A stretch of DNA of 64,000 nucleotides from Bacteroidota bacterium (GTDB lineage Bacteria > Bacteroidota > Bacteroidia > NS11-12g > UBA9320). Numbering within the stretch: position 1 is the stretch's first letter; each line of letters begins with the position of its first letter. Location of the stretch: assembly GCA_002746305.1 (NCBI GenBank), contig NVWV01000004.1:124001-188000 (forward strand), read 5' to 3'. This document shows positions 25,452-33,011 of this stretch, piece by piece. A program made the translations under genes and the position numbers. Under the pieces are notes generated by a model. The model saw nothing but the letters and a program-made list of their open reading frames with translations, ran no database searches and was not told the origin of the DNA.

Positions 25452-26759
25452 ATGAAGACAAAAACACATAAACCAAACAAGGTTTCCATTGTCACTTTGG
25501 GATGCTCGAAAAACACTGTGGATTCAGAAGTTATTCAGTCTCAGCTCGAGAATGGAGGGGTACATACGGTGCACGAGAATGCACAGGATGCAGATACAAT
25601 CATTATTAATACATGTGGTTTTATAGATAATGCAAAACAAGAAAGTATAGATACTATTCTGGCATATGCGGAAGAAAAGAGAGAAGGTAATATCGAAAAA
25701 TTGATTGTTACGGGCTGTCTTTCCGAGAGATACAAAGCAGATTTATCTCCAGAAATTCCTGAAGTAGATCAATGGTACGGAACATTTGAATTGCCACAAC
25801 TTCTCAATCAAGTGGGGGTTGACTATAAAAAAGAATTACTAGGCGAGCGAAAGTCTTCCGTTTCAAAGCACTATGCGTATATGAAGATTTCAGAGGGATG
25901 CGATAGGCCCTGTTCGTTTTGTGCAATCCCCTTAATGAGAGGAAAGCATGTATCTAAATCTATGGATGATTTAGTAACTGAAGCTAAAAATTTGGTTCGT
26001 GATGGTGTCAAAGAAATTATGCTTATAGCACAAGATTCGACATACTATGGAATAGATCTTTATGGAGAACGTAGACTTCATGAGCTAATGGATCGATTAA
26101 GTGATGTGGAAGGGTTAGAATGGATAAGATTACATTATGCGTATCCATCTAAGTTTCCATATGAGGTATTGCCAATTATGAATAGTAAACCAAATATTTG
26201 CAAGTATTTGGATATTCCTATTCAGCATATTTCGGACAATGTTTTAAAAACAATGCGTCGAGGTATAACCAAGCATAGAACCGAAGAAGTATTAGATAGA
26301 ATAAAATCTGAGGTAAACGGTATTGCTTTGAGAACAACTCTACTCGTAGGTCATCCTGGAGAATATGATCAGGATTTTGAGGAATTAAAAGATTTTGTTC
26401 AGCGTTATGAGTTTAATAGGTTAGGAGTTTTTGCATATTCCCACGAAGGAGGAACTCATGCGGGTACTTTAGAAGATCACGTTGCCGAAGAAATAAAGGC
26501 ACAGCGTGCCGAAGAAATAATGGCAATTCAACACGATATTTCTTTGAAAAATAATCTTAAACTAGTAGGAACCAACCAGAGAGTATTAATTGATAGGATT
26601 GAAGGAGATTACTATATGGGTAGAACACAGTACGATTCCCCAGAAGTGGATAACGAAGTTCTTTTACCATTGGATTCTGGATATTTGCGGATTGGAGATT
26701 TTGTAAATACCAAAATTGTTGAGGCTGAGGCATTTGACTTAATTGCAAAACCAATCTAA
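25452..26759 (+). CDS. rimO: Ribosomal protein uS12 methylthiotransferase RimO
   Basis: 435 residues. It adds a methylthio group to an Asp of uS12. The N-terminal UPF0004 domain carries three cysteines (LGCSKN, NTCGFID, TGCLSER) for one iron-sulfur cluster. The radical SAM motif is CDRPCSFCAIP and a C-terminal TRAM domain ends the protein. The start AVSIVTLGCSKN-type sequence (VSIVTLGCSKNTVDSE) separates RimO from MiaB. Its start codon directly abuts the ftsY stop. Confidence 0.95.
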   Translation: MKTKTHKPNKVSIVTLGCSKNTVDSEVIQSQLENGGVHTVHENAQDADTIIINTCGFIDNAKQESIDTILAYAEEKREGNIEKLIVTGCLSERYKADLSPEIPEVDQWYGTFELPQLLNQVGVDYKKELLGERKSSVSKHYAYMKISEGCDRPCSFCAIPLMRGKHVSKSMDDLVTEAKNLVRDGVKEIMLIAQDSTYYGIDLYGERRLHELMDRLSDVEGLEWIRLHYAYPSKFPYEVLPIMNSKPNICKYLDIPIQHISDNVLKTMRRGITKHRTEEVLDRIKSEVNGIALRTTLLVGHPGEYDQDFEELKDFVQRYEFNRLGVFAYSHEGGTHAGTLEDHVAEEIKAQRAEEIMAIQHDISLKNNLKLVGTNQRVLIDRIEGDYYMGRTQYDSPEVDNEVLLPLDSGYLRIGDFVNTKIVEAEAFDLIAKPI

Positions 26760-26763
26760 AATT

Positions 26764-28311
26764 ATGGAGTTCGTTCATATAGAAAGAGCTACGACATTTT
26801 TTCATAATTCATTTCTGCAAGATTATTATTTCAGCTCTAAGTTTGATAAGCTAAGGACCTATAAGCCTAAGATAGAAGAAATAAATAAGGCAATTCAAGA
26901 AAAACAGTCATTCAGTCAAGAACAAAGAAGGTTGTTGGTTTCAGACTTAAAAAGGCAGTATTCTGAGGCTGATATTTCTATTGATGGTAGACTACTTGAG
27001 AATATTGATTCACTCCTTTTAGAGAATAGCTTTACAATAACTACAGGTCAACAGATACATATTGGACTTGGTCCTTTGTATGTTCTATATAAGGTATTTG
27101 ACGCAATTACAATTGCAAAGGAATGTAAAGAGAGATATCCAAAGAATAACTTTGTTCCTGTTTTTTGGATGGCTACTGAGGATCATGATTTAGAAGAAAT
27201 AAGTGAAATTAATCTTTTCGGAAAAAAGTTAAAATGGAAGACTAATCAAATTGGAGCTGTTGGGAGAATGAGTCCATCTGGGTTGGGAAGTTTGTTTGAG
27301 AATATCGAAGAATCTTTCAATTTATCTTCGGATCAGCAGAACTTTATTAGCCGATGTAAGGATATATATACATCATCTCAAAACCTTTCAATTGCATTTC
27401 GGAGATTGCTTCATGAGTATTTTGGAGATACCGGTATTGTTATATTGGACGCTGATAGTAAGGTGCTTAAAGATAGTTTTTCGAAAGTACTGAGGGATGA
27501 GTTAAATCACAAGAATGTTGAAAGTTTGGAAGCGTCTACTCAGGCATTTGAGAAAACTGGATATGACCGTCAATTGGTAATCAGGGAGTGCAATTTATTT
27601 GACTTATCACATGGTGATCGTGTCAAGATAACAACAACTATTGAAAATGGTACTCAAGAATTTGTAAAGAATCACGCTTTGGATCTCAGCCCAAATGCTG
27701 CTTTAAGACCTTTTTATCAAGAGTGGATTCTGCCAAATTTGGTGTATATTGGAGGAGCGAGCGAGCTGAAGTATTGGATGCAACTTAAAGGGATATTTGA
27801 CAACTATAAAATGCCAATGCCTCTTTTGCATTTAAGGACATCAAATATAGTTGTACCCCTCAAACAGGTGAAATTAATCAAATCTGAGAACTTGTTTCAG
27901 CTATTTCTAAGCAAAGAAAGTTTGGCGAAAAAGTATAGTCAGGAGATTTCGGACCTTTCATCCACTATTGATACTAAATACGCTGAAATAGGAGAGGCTT
28001 TGAACTCGTATAAGTTGTTGGTAGAGAGCTCTTTTGCTAGCTTTAGCCTCGAAGGTAAGGTGAATAAAATTTCACCCAAACTGAACGAATTAAGGGAGTT
28101 GACAAATGGTCAACTTGAAATGAAGATTGAAAACCAGCAGGAATTGAATAAACTGTTGAAAATCAAAGACAAGTACTTTAATCATGACAATATACAAGAG
28201 CGAAATGAGCACGTTTTGGCCCATATATACTTGCTTAAGGATACTTTAGGGTCAATTTCTTCCCATTTTGGGTTTAAATATTCCCAGAAAATAGGTCTTT
28301 TATTAACCTAA
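26764..28311 (+). CDS. bshC: Bacillithiol biosynthesis cysteine-adding enzyme BshC homologue
   Basis: 515 residues from ATG 26764 (the TTG at 26743 would overlap rimO and is less likely). Family motifs are present: TTGQQIHIGLGPLYVLYK, then VPVFWMATEDHDLEEI, and a C-terminal coiled-coil half (LNSYKLLVESSF, LEMKIENQQELNKLLKIKDK). BshC is credited with adding cysteine to glucosaminyl-malate, the last step of bacillithiol synthesis. bshA and bshB are not in the window. It is the third gene of the ftsY-rimO-bshC run. Confidence 0.92.
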   Translation: MEFVHIERATTFFHNSFLQDYYFSSKFDKLRTYKPKIEEINKAIQEKQSFSQEQRRLLVSDLKRQYSEADISIDGRLLENIDSLLLENSFTITTGQQIHIGLGPLYVLYKVFDAITIAKECKERYPKNNFVPVFWMATEDHDLEEISEINLFGKKLKWKTNQIGAVGRMSPSGLGSLFENIEESFNLSSDQQNFISRCKDIYTSSQNLSIAFRRLLHEYFGDTGIVILDADSKVLKDSFSKVLRDELNHKNVESLEASTQAFEKTGYDRQLVIRECNLFDLSHGDRVKITTTIENGTQEFVKNHALDLSPNAALRPFYQEWILPNLVYIGGASELKYWMQLKGIFDNYKMPMPLLHLRTSNIVVPLKQVKLIKSENLFQLFLSKESLAKKYSQEISDLSSTIDTKYAEIGEALNSYKLLVESSFASFSLEGKVNKISPKLNELRELTNGQLEMKIENQQELNKLLKIKDKYFNHDNIQERNEHVLAHIYLLKDTLGSISSHFGFKYSQKIGLLLT

Positions 28312-28338
28312 AACCTTTGTGAGTATTATTTATTGGCT

Positions 28339-28346
28339 TATTTTTG
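28339..28346 (+). promoter_or_regulatory. -7 promoter element for the OmpA-family gene; decides the start
   Basis: TATTTTTG, exact TAnnTTTG, with TTTG 18 bases upstream as a fitting -33 element. It lies downstream of the longest-frame start at 28333, which is therefore excluded. Confidence 0.75.
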
Positions 28347-28392
28347 CGACTTATTAAAATTAACACAATTAAAGTTGCTTAAAATTAAAGTT

Positions 28393-29982
28393 ATGAAACA
28401 AACAAGATTTATTTTGGTAATGCTTACAATGCTTAGCTTCGTACTTTCGGAGGCTCAAGGAGGTATTGGAGGTTATTTTTCAAAATTTAGACCCTCAAAA
28501 AAATGGTCGGTAGGTTTACAAATTAGCCCGACTCATTTAAACGGTGATGCTGATGATGCCAAAATTGGTTTATCAGGTGGAGCCCACATTAAGTATTCTG
28601 TATCTCAATCTTTTGGCCTAAAGCTTAGTGGCGATATAGGTACATTGAAAGGTGGACGTATAGAGAGTGATTTTTCAGGAAACCGTAAAGACGGTAGATG
28701 GGGAAATACTTCTGTTGTTCAACAGTCAGAAAGTGACTTTTCTGGTAATACAGGTAACCAAGCTCCAACTGATGATTCATATGTATTTACCAATAATTTC
28801 AAGGATTTAAATCTTACTGCTGTTTATACATTAGGTAATATCTCTTTCCTGAGACCTCTTAGAAAGCTTCAATTGTTTACCTTCTTCGGTGTAGGGACTA
28901 TTTGGAGTGATGTTAAAGGTAATTTTGAAAATGATGATGCTGCTGAATTGCAATTGGATGCTGCTAACTACTACAGAACTTGGGGTGATACTTACTTCGA
29001 GCCAGTAGATGCTAACGGTAACGTTATTACTAGAGCTGATTTTGATGCAGATAATAGCATAATTGCAAACGCAAATACGTACTACAAAGGTAGAAACTTA
29101 ACCATTCCTTTTGGTTTTGGTGTTAAGAGAAACTTTGGTAGATGGTTGGATTTGGGTATTGAGTGGAGATCACACTGGACTCGTTCTGATGCATTAGACG
29201 GATTCTCTTTCCCTTTATGGAGAAACAGATATTCTGATTTTTATACACTTCTAGGTATTCAGGCTTCTGTGAAGTTGGGTACTAAAGGTGAAAAAGAGCA
29301 TTATGATTGGTTGAACCCAATGGAAACAATTTATGCGGATATAGATACTGCTATTTCTATAGCACGTAGATTAGAGCCACTAGGTAAGGATTCTGATGGT
29401 GATGGTGTTAGTGACTATTATGATACAGAAGATAGTACAGAGTGTGATAAAGTATATGCAAATGGTAAAGCGATGGATTCAGATAATGATGGTATTAATG
29501 ATTGTAATGATTTACAACCATTCTCTATTTGTGATGATGTTGACGAAAATGGTGTAGCTAAAGATTCTGATGGTGACGGTGTTCCAGATTGTATAGACGA
29601 GGAGCCAAACTCAGCAACTGATGCTCTTGTTAATGTAAGGGGTGTTGCCGCTAATAACGGTGCATGCTGTGACTGTGAAAATGTTGCACTACCTACAATC
29701 ATATTTGATAACAATAGTTCTAGAATTTCTCCAGCTTCTTATGGTGTACTTTATGCTGTAGCTGAAAAAATGAAATCTTGTCCAGGTCTTGCTATTAGTG
29801 CGACTGGTTATACTGTTAATAAGAGTGGTGAGCAACTAGCTTATAAAAGAGCTACTTCTATCATTGATCACTTAGAAGCTAATTACGGTATCGAAAGAAG
29901 CCGAATTAGTACTGGGTACTCTACGGGTACTGGTGTTGAGTACAGTAGAAGAAGAATTGACTTAGGTCAAGTTAATGAATAA
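28393..29982 (+). CDS. OmpA-family outer membrane protein with calcium-binding TSP3 repeats
   Basis: 529 residues from ATG 28393. Signal peptide (MKQTRFILVMLTMLSFVLSEAQ), an N-terminal beta-barrel of about 300 residues, then three thrombospondin type 3 calcium-binding repeats (DSDGDGVSDYYD, DSDNDGINDCND, DSDGDGVPDCID). A cysteine cluster (CCDC) and a divergent OmpA-like peptidoglycan-binding domain (IIFDNNSSRISPASYGVL, AYKRATSIIDHL) end the protein. It probably links the outer membrane to peptidoglycan. It has its own strong promoter and a terminator after the stop, and codons look optimised, suggesting an abundant protein. Confidence 0.92.
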   Translation: MKQTRFILVMLTMLSFVLSEAQGGIGGYFSKFRPSKKWSVGLQISPTHLNGDADDAKIGLSGGAHIKYSVSQSFGLKLSGDIGTLKGGRIESDFSGNRKDGRWGNTSVVQQSESDFSGNTGNQAPTDDSYVFTNNFKDLNLTAVYTLGNISFLRPLRKLQLFTFFGVGTIWSDVKGNFENDDAAELQLDAANYYRTWGDTYFEPVDANGNVITRADFDADNSIIANANTYYKGRNLTIPFGFGVKRNFGRWLDLGIEWRSHWTRSDALDGFSFPLWRNRYSDFYTLLGIQASVKLGTKGEKEHYDWLNPMETIYADIDTAISIARRLEPLGKDSDGDGVSDYYDTEDSTECDKVYANGKAMDSDNDGINDCNDLQPFSICDDVDENGVAKDSDGDGVPDCIDEEPNSATDALVNVRGVAANNGACCDCENVALPTIIFDNNSSRISPASYGVLYAVAEKMKSCPGLAISATGYTVNKSGEQLAYKRATSIIDHLEANYGIERSRISTGYSTGTGVEYSRRRIDLGQVNE

Positions 29983-30015
29983 TTCTATATTATAGATAGC
30001 AACAATATAATAGTT

Positions 30016-30047
30016 AAAGGCTTCAATGGAAATTGAAGCCTTTTTTT
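30016..30047 (+). terminator. Terminator of the OmpA-family gene
   Basis: A perfect 12-bp stem (AAAGGCTTCAAT) with a 4-base loop and a T7 run. It overlaps the first codons of the longest frame of the next gene, which supports the later start there. Confidence 0.9.
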
Positions 30048-30064
30048 ATATACTTGTACCAAAG

Positions 30065-30637
30065 ATGAGAAATACGATTACATTAATTTTCTGTTTTGCA
30101 AGCTTCTTATTGTTTGCCCAGAGAAATAATAATGAGGCTGCACTTGTGATAGCACCTTTGAAGTTTAAGGAGCAATCAAGTTATCAGTTATTGTATCGTA
30201 GAACTCTGTCAAATGAGCTCATAAAGCTAAGAGGAGGATTAAGATTGCTAATTGATACAGATAAAGAAATCAGAAGTGATACTCTATCTAATAATCAAGG
30301 ATCAATTCAGTATGACGTCTCACTTGGAATACAAAGAGACCTTTCCATTGGGGATTTGGAAAAAGTGAACCTATATACAGGTATTGACGGCTACTACAAT
30401 TCTGAGTTCAATCAAAAGAGTTATGAAACTTACTATGGTTATTACTGGTCATTTGGATTGAAACCCTTAATGGGCGTGTCTTATGAACCATTTGATAATA
30501 TTAGGTTGTCATTTGAGTCAAGAGCGAATCTCAACGTAAACCTTCAGGAGTATTCTGCTTCTGGTGTAAATAAGGATGAGAGGGTCTCATTTAGACCTCT
30601 AGATCAATTGGCTATCGGAATAGGTTACTTGTTCTAA
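30065..30637 (+). CDS. Small outer-membrane beta-barrel protein
   Basis: 190 residues from ATG 30065. Signal peptide (MRNTITLIFCFASFLLFAQ) and barrel-like alternating strands ending in the aromatic terminus GIGYLF, a typical C-terminal barrel signature. The frame opens at 30026, but that start lies within the preceding terminator hairpin, so it is rejected. A near-consensus -7 element (TATACTTG) lies just before the ATG. No family beyond outer membrane protein is recognised. Confidence 0.8.
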   Translation: MRNTITLIFCFASFLLFAQRNNNEAALVIAPLKFKEQSSYQLLYRRTLSNELIKLRGGLRLLIDTDKEIRSDTLSNNQGSIQYDVSLGIQRDLSIGDLEKVNLYTGIDGYYNSEFNQKSYETYYGYYWSFGLKPLMGVSYEPFDNIRLSFESRANLNVNLQEYSASGVNKDERVSFRPLDQLAIGIGYLF

Positions 30638-30643
30638 GAGTGA

Positions 30644-31393
30644 CTAAAAACTATGTGTAAGGGTGGCAAAACTCTTAGCGTCTAATGCAGCTCCTCCTAT
30701 TAGTCCTCCATCTATATCTGGACAATTAAATAATTCTTGTGCATTTGCAGGTTTTACACTACCACCGTATAGAATAGAGATGTTGTTTGCTACAAGATCT
30801 CCATATTGTTGAGCAATGGTCTTACGTATAAAAGCATGTATTTCTTGTGCTTGTGCCGGAGAAGCAGTTTCTCCTGTTCCTATTGCCCAAATAGGCTCAT
30901 AGGCTATTATACAGTTTAAAAGCTCCATTTCATTCAAGTTAAATAGGCCTTGCTTTATCTGCTTAGCAATGGTTTTAAAATGTTCCCCGTCTTGCCTTTC
31001 AATCAGTGTCTCGCCGCAGCAGTATATAGGTCTAAGACCATTTTGGACTACTGTATTCACCTTGAATGATATAGCTAGGCTATCTTCTTGAAAATATTCT
31101 CTACGTTCACTATGGCCAAGTATTACATACTCTACACCAACGCTTTTAAGCATTTTAACGGAAATCTCTCCAGTATATGCACCAGAGTCTTGATGATGAC
31201 AGTTTTGAGCGGCTAGTCCAATATTAGTATGGGACAGTATTCTTTTAAAGCTATTTAGATGAATATACGGTGGTGCTACAATAGCGAGTACATCATTATT
31301 TAGGTCGGTGTCTAAAATATTAATTAAGAGTTCCTTACCTTCATCGAGGTCGAGATTCATCTTCCAGTTTCCAGCTACTATTTTTTGTCTCAT
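30644..31393 (-). CDS. tpiA: Triosephosphate isomerase
   Basis: 249 residues, a complete TIM barrel. Substrate-binding GNWKMN, catalytic His in VILGHSERR, catalytic Glu in AYEPIWAIGTG, and the phosphate loop LYGGSVKPANA. It interconverts glyceraldehyde-3-phosphate and dihydroxyacetone phosphate in glycolysis. The ATG overlaps the stop of the nucleotidyltransferase-like gene by four bases, so both are on one transcript from the promoter near 32607. Confidence 0.98.
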   Translation of the reverse strand: MRQKIVAGNWKMNLDLDEGKELLINILDTDLNNDVLAIVAPPYIHLNSFKRILSHTNIGLAAQNCHHQDSGAYTGEISVKMLKSVGVEYVILGHSERREYFQEDSLAISFKVNTVVQNGLRPIYCCGETLIERQDGEHFKTIAKQIKQGLFNLNEMELLNCIIAYEPIWAIGTGETASPAQAQEIHAFIRKTIAQQYGDLVANNISILYGGSVKPANAQELFNCPDIDGGLIGGAALDAKSFATLTHSF

Positions 31394-32592
31394 GTATTTA
31401 GTGGTTTATTCTCCCAGAATCTATGTTTCGCAGATTCCTCTGAGATACTATATAATATATTTTTGTCTATTTCAGTAAGTTCTTGTGTTCTTCTCTGCAT
31501 TACCAATCTAGCTGTTTCCAAAGCTTTGGACATTGCATATGTGGCAAATCCGGTAGCACCTCCCCAAGTAAAGGAAGGAATAAAATTTCTAGGGAAACTA
31601 GCCCCGAAAATATTTGCGGAGACACCAATTACAGTTCCTGTATTGAACATAGTATTGATGCCGCATTTGCTGTGATCCCCCATTATCAATCCGCAAAATT
31701 GAAGACCTGTATTAATGAATCTGGATTTTGAATAATTCCAGAGCTTAACTTGGGCATAGTTGTTCTTAAGATTAGAACCATTGGTATCTGCACCTAGGTT
31801 GCACCATTCACCAATAACAGAGTTGCCAATATAGCCATCGTGCCCCTTGTTGCTTCTAGCAAAGAATACAGAATTACTTACTTCTCCACCAACCTTACAT
31901 TGAGGGCCCACTGTAGTATCGCCGTATATTTTAGCTCCCATTTTTATGGTAGAGCCTTCGCAGAGGGCAAATGGTCCCTTAATTAGTGCCCCTTCCATGA
32001 TAGTAGCTCCTTTGCCAATGTAAATTGGGCCATCAGTAGTATTCAATACGGCAGCCTCCATAGTAACTCCTTCTTCTATGAAAATATCTTCACCAATGAT
32101 GGTGTTGGAACTAGAATAGTCTGCAGAAGAACGTCCTTTAGTTAAGAGAGTAAGGTCTTTTCTTATTTCTGTCCCATTATGTGTGAAAATGTCGTGACAG
32201 AAATTAATTGTTTGTGCTTCAATAACTTTAAGTTTATTGAGAGATGCTTCCAGTTTTAGGTCGTCAAAGGAAGTGAAATTTTTAGAGCTTTTAAATGCTA
32301 AAATGGTGCCATTAGCCTTTGCAACTATACTCTCATCAATATTTTTTATTTGGTCAATAATTGTGGAGTCAGGAAGAAGTCTACCATTGATATATAGGTT
32401 GTTGCTATTATACACAACGGGGAATTTTTCAGATAGGTAGTCTTCTGTGAGAAAAGAAACCGTCGTATTGAAGTAAGCATTCCACTTTTCAGAAATGGTT
32501 AAAATGCCTACACGAAACTCTGCACAGGGTCTTGTGTACGCTAATGGGAGTAGGTCTGTTCTCCCTTCGTCGTCGAATAAAATTATATTCAT
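31390..32592 (-). CDS. Putative sugar nucleotidyltransferase (GlmU-like)
   Basis: 400 residues. The N-terminal half looks like a degenerate nucleotidyltransferase (MNIILFDDEGRTDLLPLAYT, then RPCAEFRVGILTI). The C-terminal half is a left-handed beta-helix of hexapeptide repeats (IGKGATIMEGALIKGPFALC, MGAKIYGDTTVGPQCKVGGE). This GlmU-related family is widespread in Bacteroidota. It is probably an activator of sugar phosphates for envelope polymers, but neither the nucleotide nor the sugar is known. Its start codon lies a few bases after the rpmE terminator T-run, and its promoter is apparently in the hairpin loop. Confidence 0.85.
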   Translation of the reverse strand: MNIILFDDEGRTDLLPLAYTRPCAEFRVGILTISEKWNAYFNTTVSFLTEDYLSEKFPVVYNSNNLYINGRLLPDSTIIDQIKNIDESIVAKANGTILAFKSSKNFTSFDDLKLEASLNKLKVIEAQTINFCHDIFTHNGTEIRKDLTLLTKGRSSADYSSSNTIIGEDIFIEEGVTMEAAVLNTTDGPIYIGKGATIMEGALIKGPFALCEGSTIKMGAKIYGDTTVGPQCKVGGEVSNSVFFARSNKGHDGYIGNSVIGEWCNLGADTNGSNLKNNYAQVKLWNYSKSRFINTGLQFCGLIMGDHSKCGINTMFNTGTVIGVSANIFGASFPRNFIPSFTWGGATGFATYAMSKALETARLVMQRRTQELTEIDKNILYSISEESAKHRFWENKPLNT

Positions 32593-32596
32593 AAAA

Positions 32597-32624
32597 AAAG
32601 GCTCTCCAAATATAGAGAGCCTTT
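32597..32624 (-). terminator. Terminator of rpmE with promoter in its loop
   Basis: A perfect 10-bp stem (AAAGGCTCTC) and an 8-base loop, then a T7 run on the minus strand. The loop is exactly TATATTTG on the minus strand, which is the -7 consensus. Confidence 0.85.
32607..32614 (-). promoter_or_regulatory. -7 promoter element inside the rpmE terminator loop
   Basis: TATATTTG, exact TAnnTTTG, occupying the entire hairpin loop; 14 bases from the nucleotidyltransferase ATG at 32592. Confidence 0.55.
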
Positions 32625-32643
32625 CGTATTTTTAAGTTAAAAC

Positions 32644-32898
32644 TTATTTCTTTTTCGCTCCGTAACGCTTGTTGAATTTATCAATTCTACCTGCAGTATC
32701 AACAAAGTTCATTTTACCAGTGTAGAATGGATGAGACGAACTAGAAATTTCCAATTTGTATACAGGATACTCATTACCATCATCGTAGGTTATAGTCTCT
32801 TTTGTGTTCACACAAGACTTTGTCAAAAACTGTTCTCCGTTAGACATGTCTTTGAATACAACTAATCTGTAGTTACTTGGATGTATTTCGCTTTTCAT
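32644..32898 (-). CDS. rpmE: 50S ribosomal protein bL31, type B
   Basis: 84 residues: [20 protein letters not shown], then [23 protein letters not shown], typical of the zinc-independent L31 type B (no CxxC motif). The 5' leader is about 77 bases from the candidate -7 element at 32982-32989, longer than most genes here, so a regulatory leader is possible. A strong terminator follows. Confidence 0.96.
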   Translation of the reverse strand: MKSEIHPSNYRLVVFKDMSNGEQFLTKSCVNTKETITYDDGNEYPVYKLEISSSSHPFYTGKMNFVDTAGRIDKFNKRYGAKKK

Positions 32899-32977
32899 TT
32901 TATTATAAAATTCTAATGTTAAATATTCCTGCTATTATTTTAGTCTAAAACGAATAATAGCTTTTTTCTTTTAAAGG

Positions 32978-33003
32978 ATTGCAAATTTAATATAATTTGC
33001 AAT
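32978..33003. repeat. Inverted repeat at the rpmE / sulfatase divergent promoter
   Basis: A perfect inverted repeat with 10-bp arms ATTGCAAATT and a 6-base spacer. The minus strand carries TAAATTTG (exact -7 element for rpmE, 32982-32989), and the plus strand has the related TATAATTTG, nine bases from the GTG start at 33012. Confidence 0.65.
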
Positions 33004-33011
33004 GAATTCAA

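Noticed and set aside
29418..29714. 98-residue minus-strand ORF in the OmpA-family gene
   Set aside because: It is the antisense of the Asp/Gly calcium-binding repeats. Ser-rich composition is an artefact of that coding sequence.
31385..31731. Two plus-strand ORFs over tpiA and the nucleotidyltransferase
   Set aside because: Shadows of well-supported minus-strand genes with intact family motifs.
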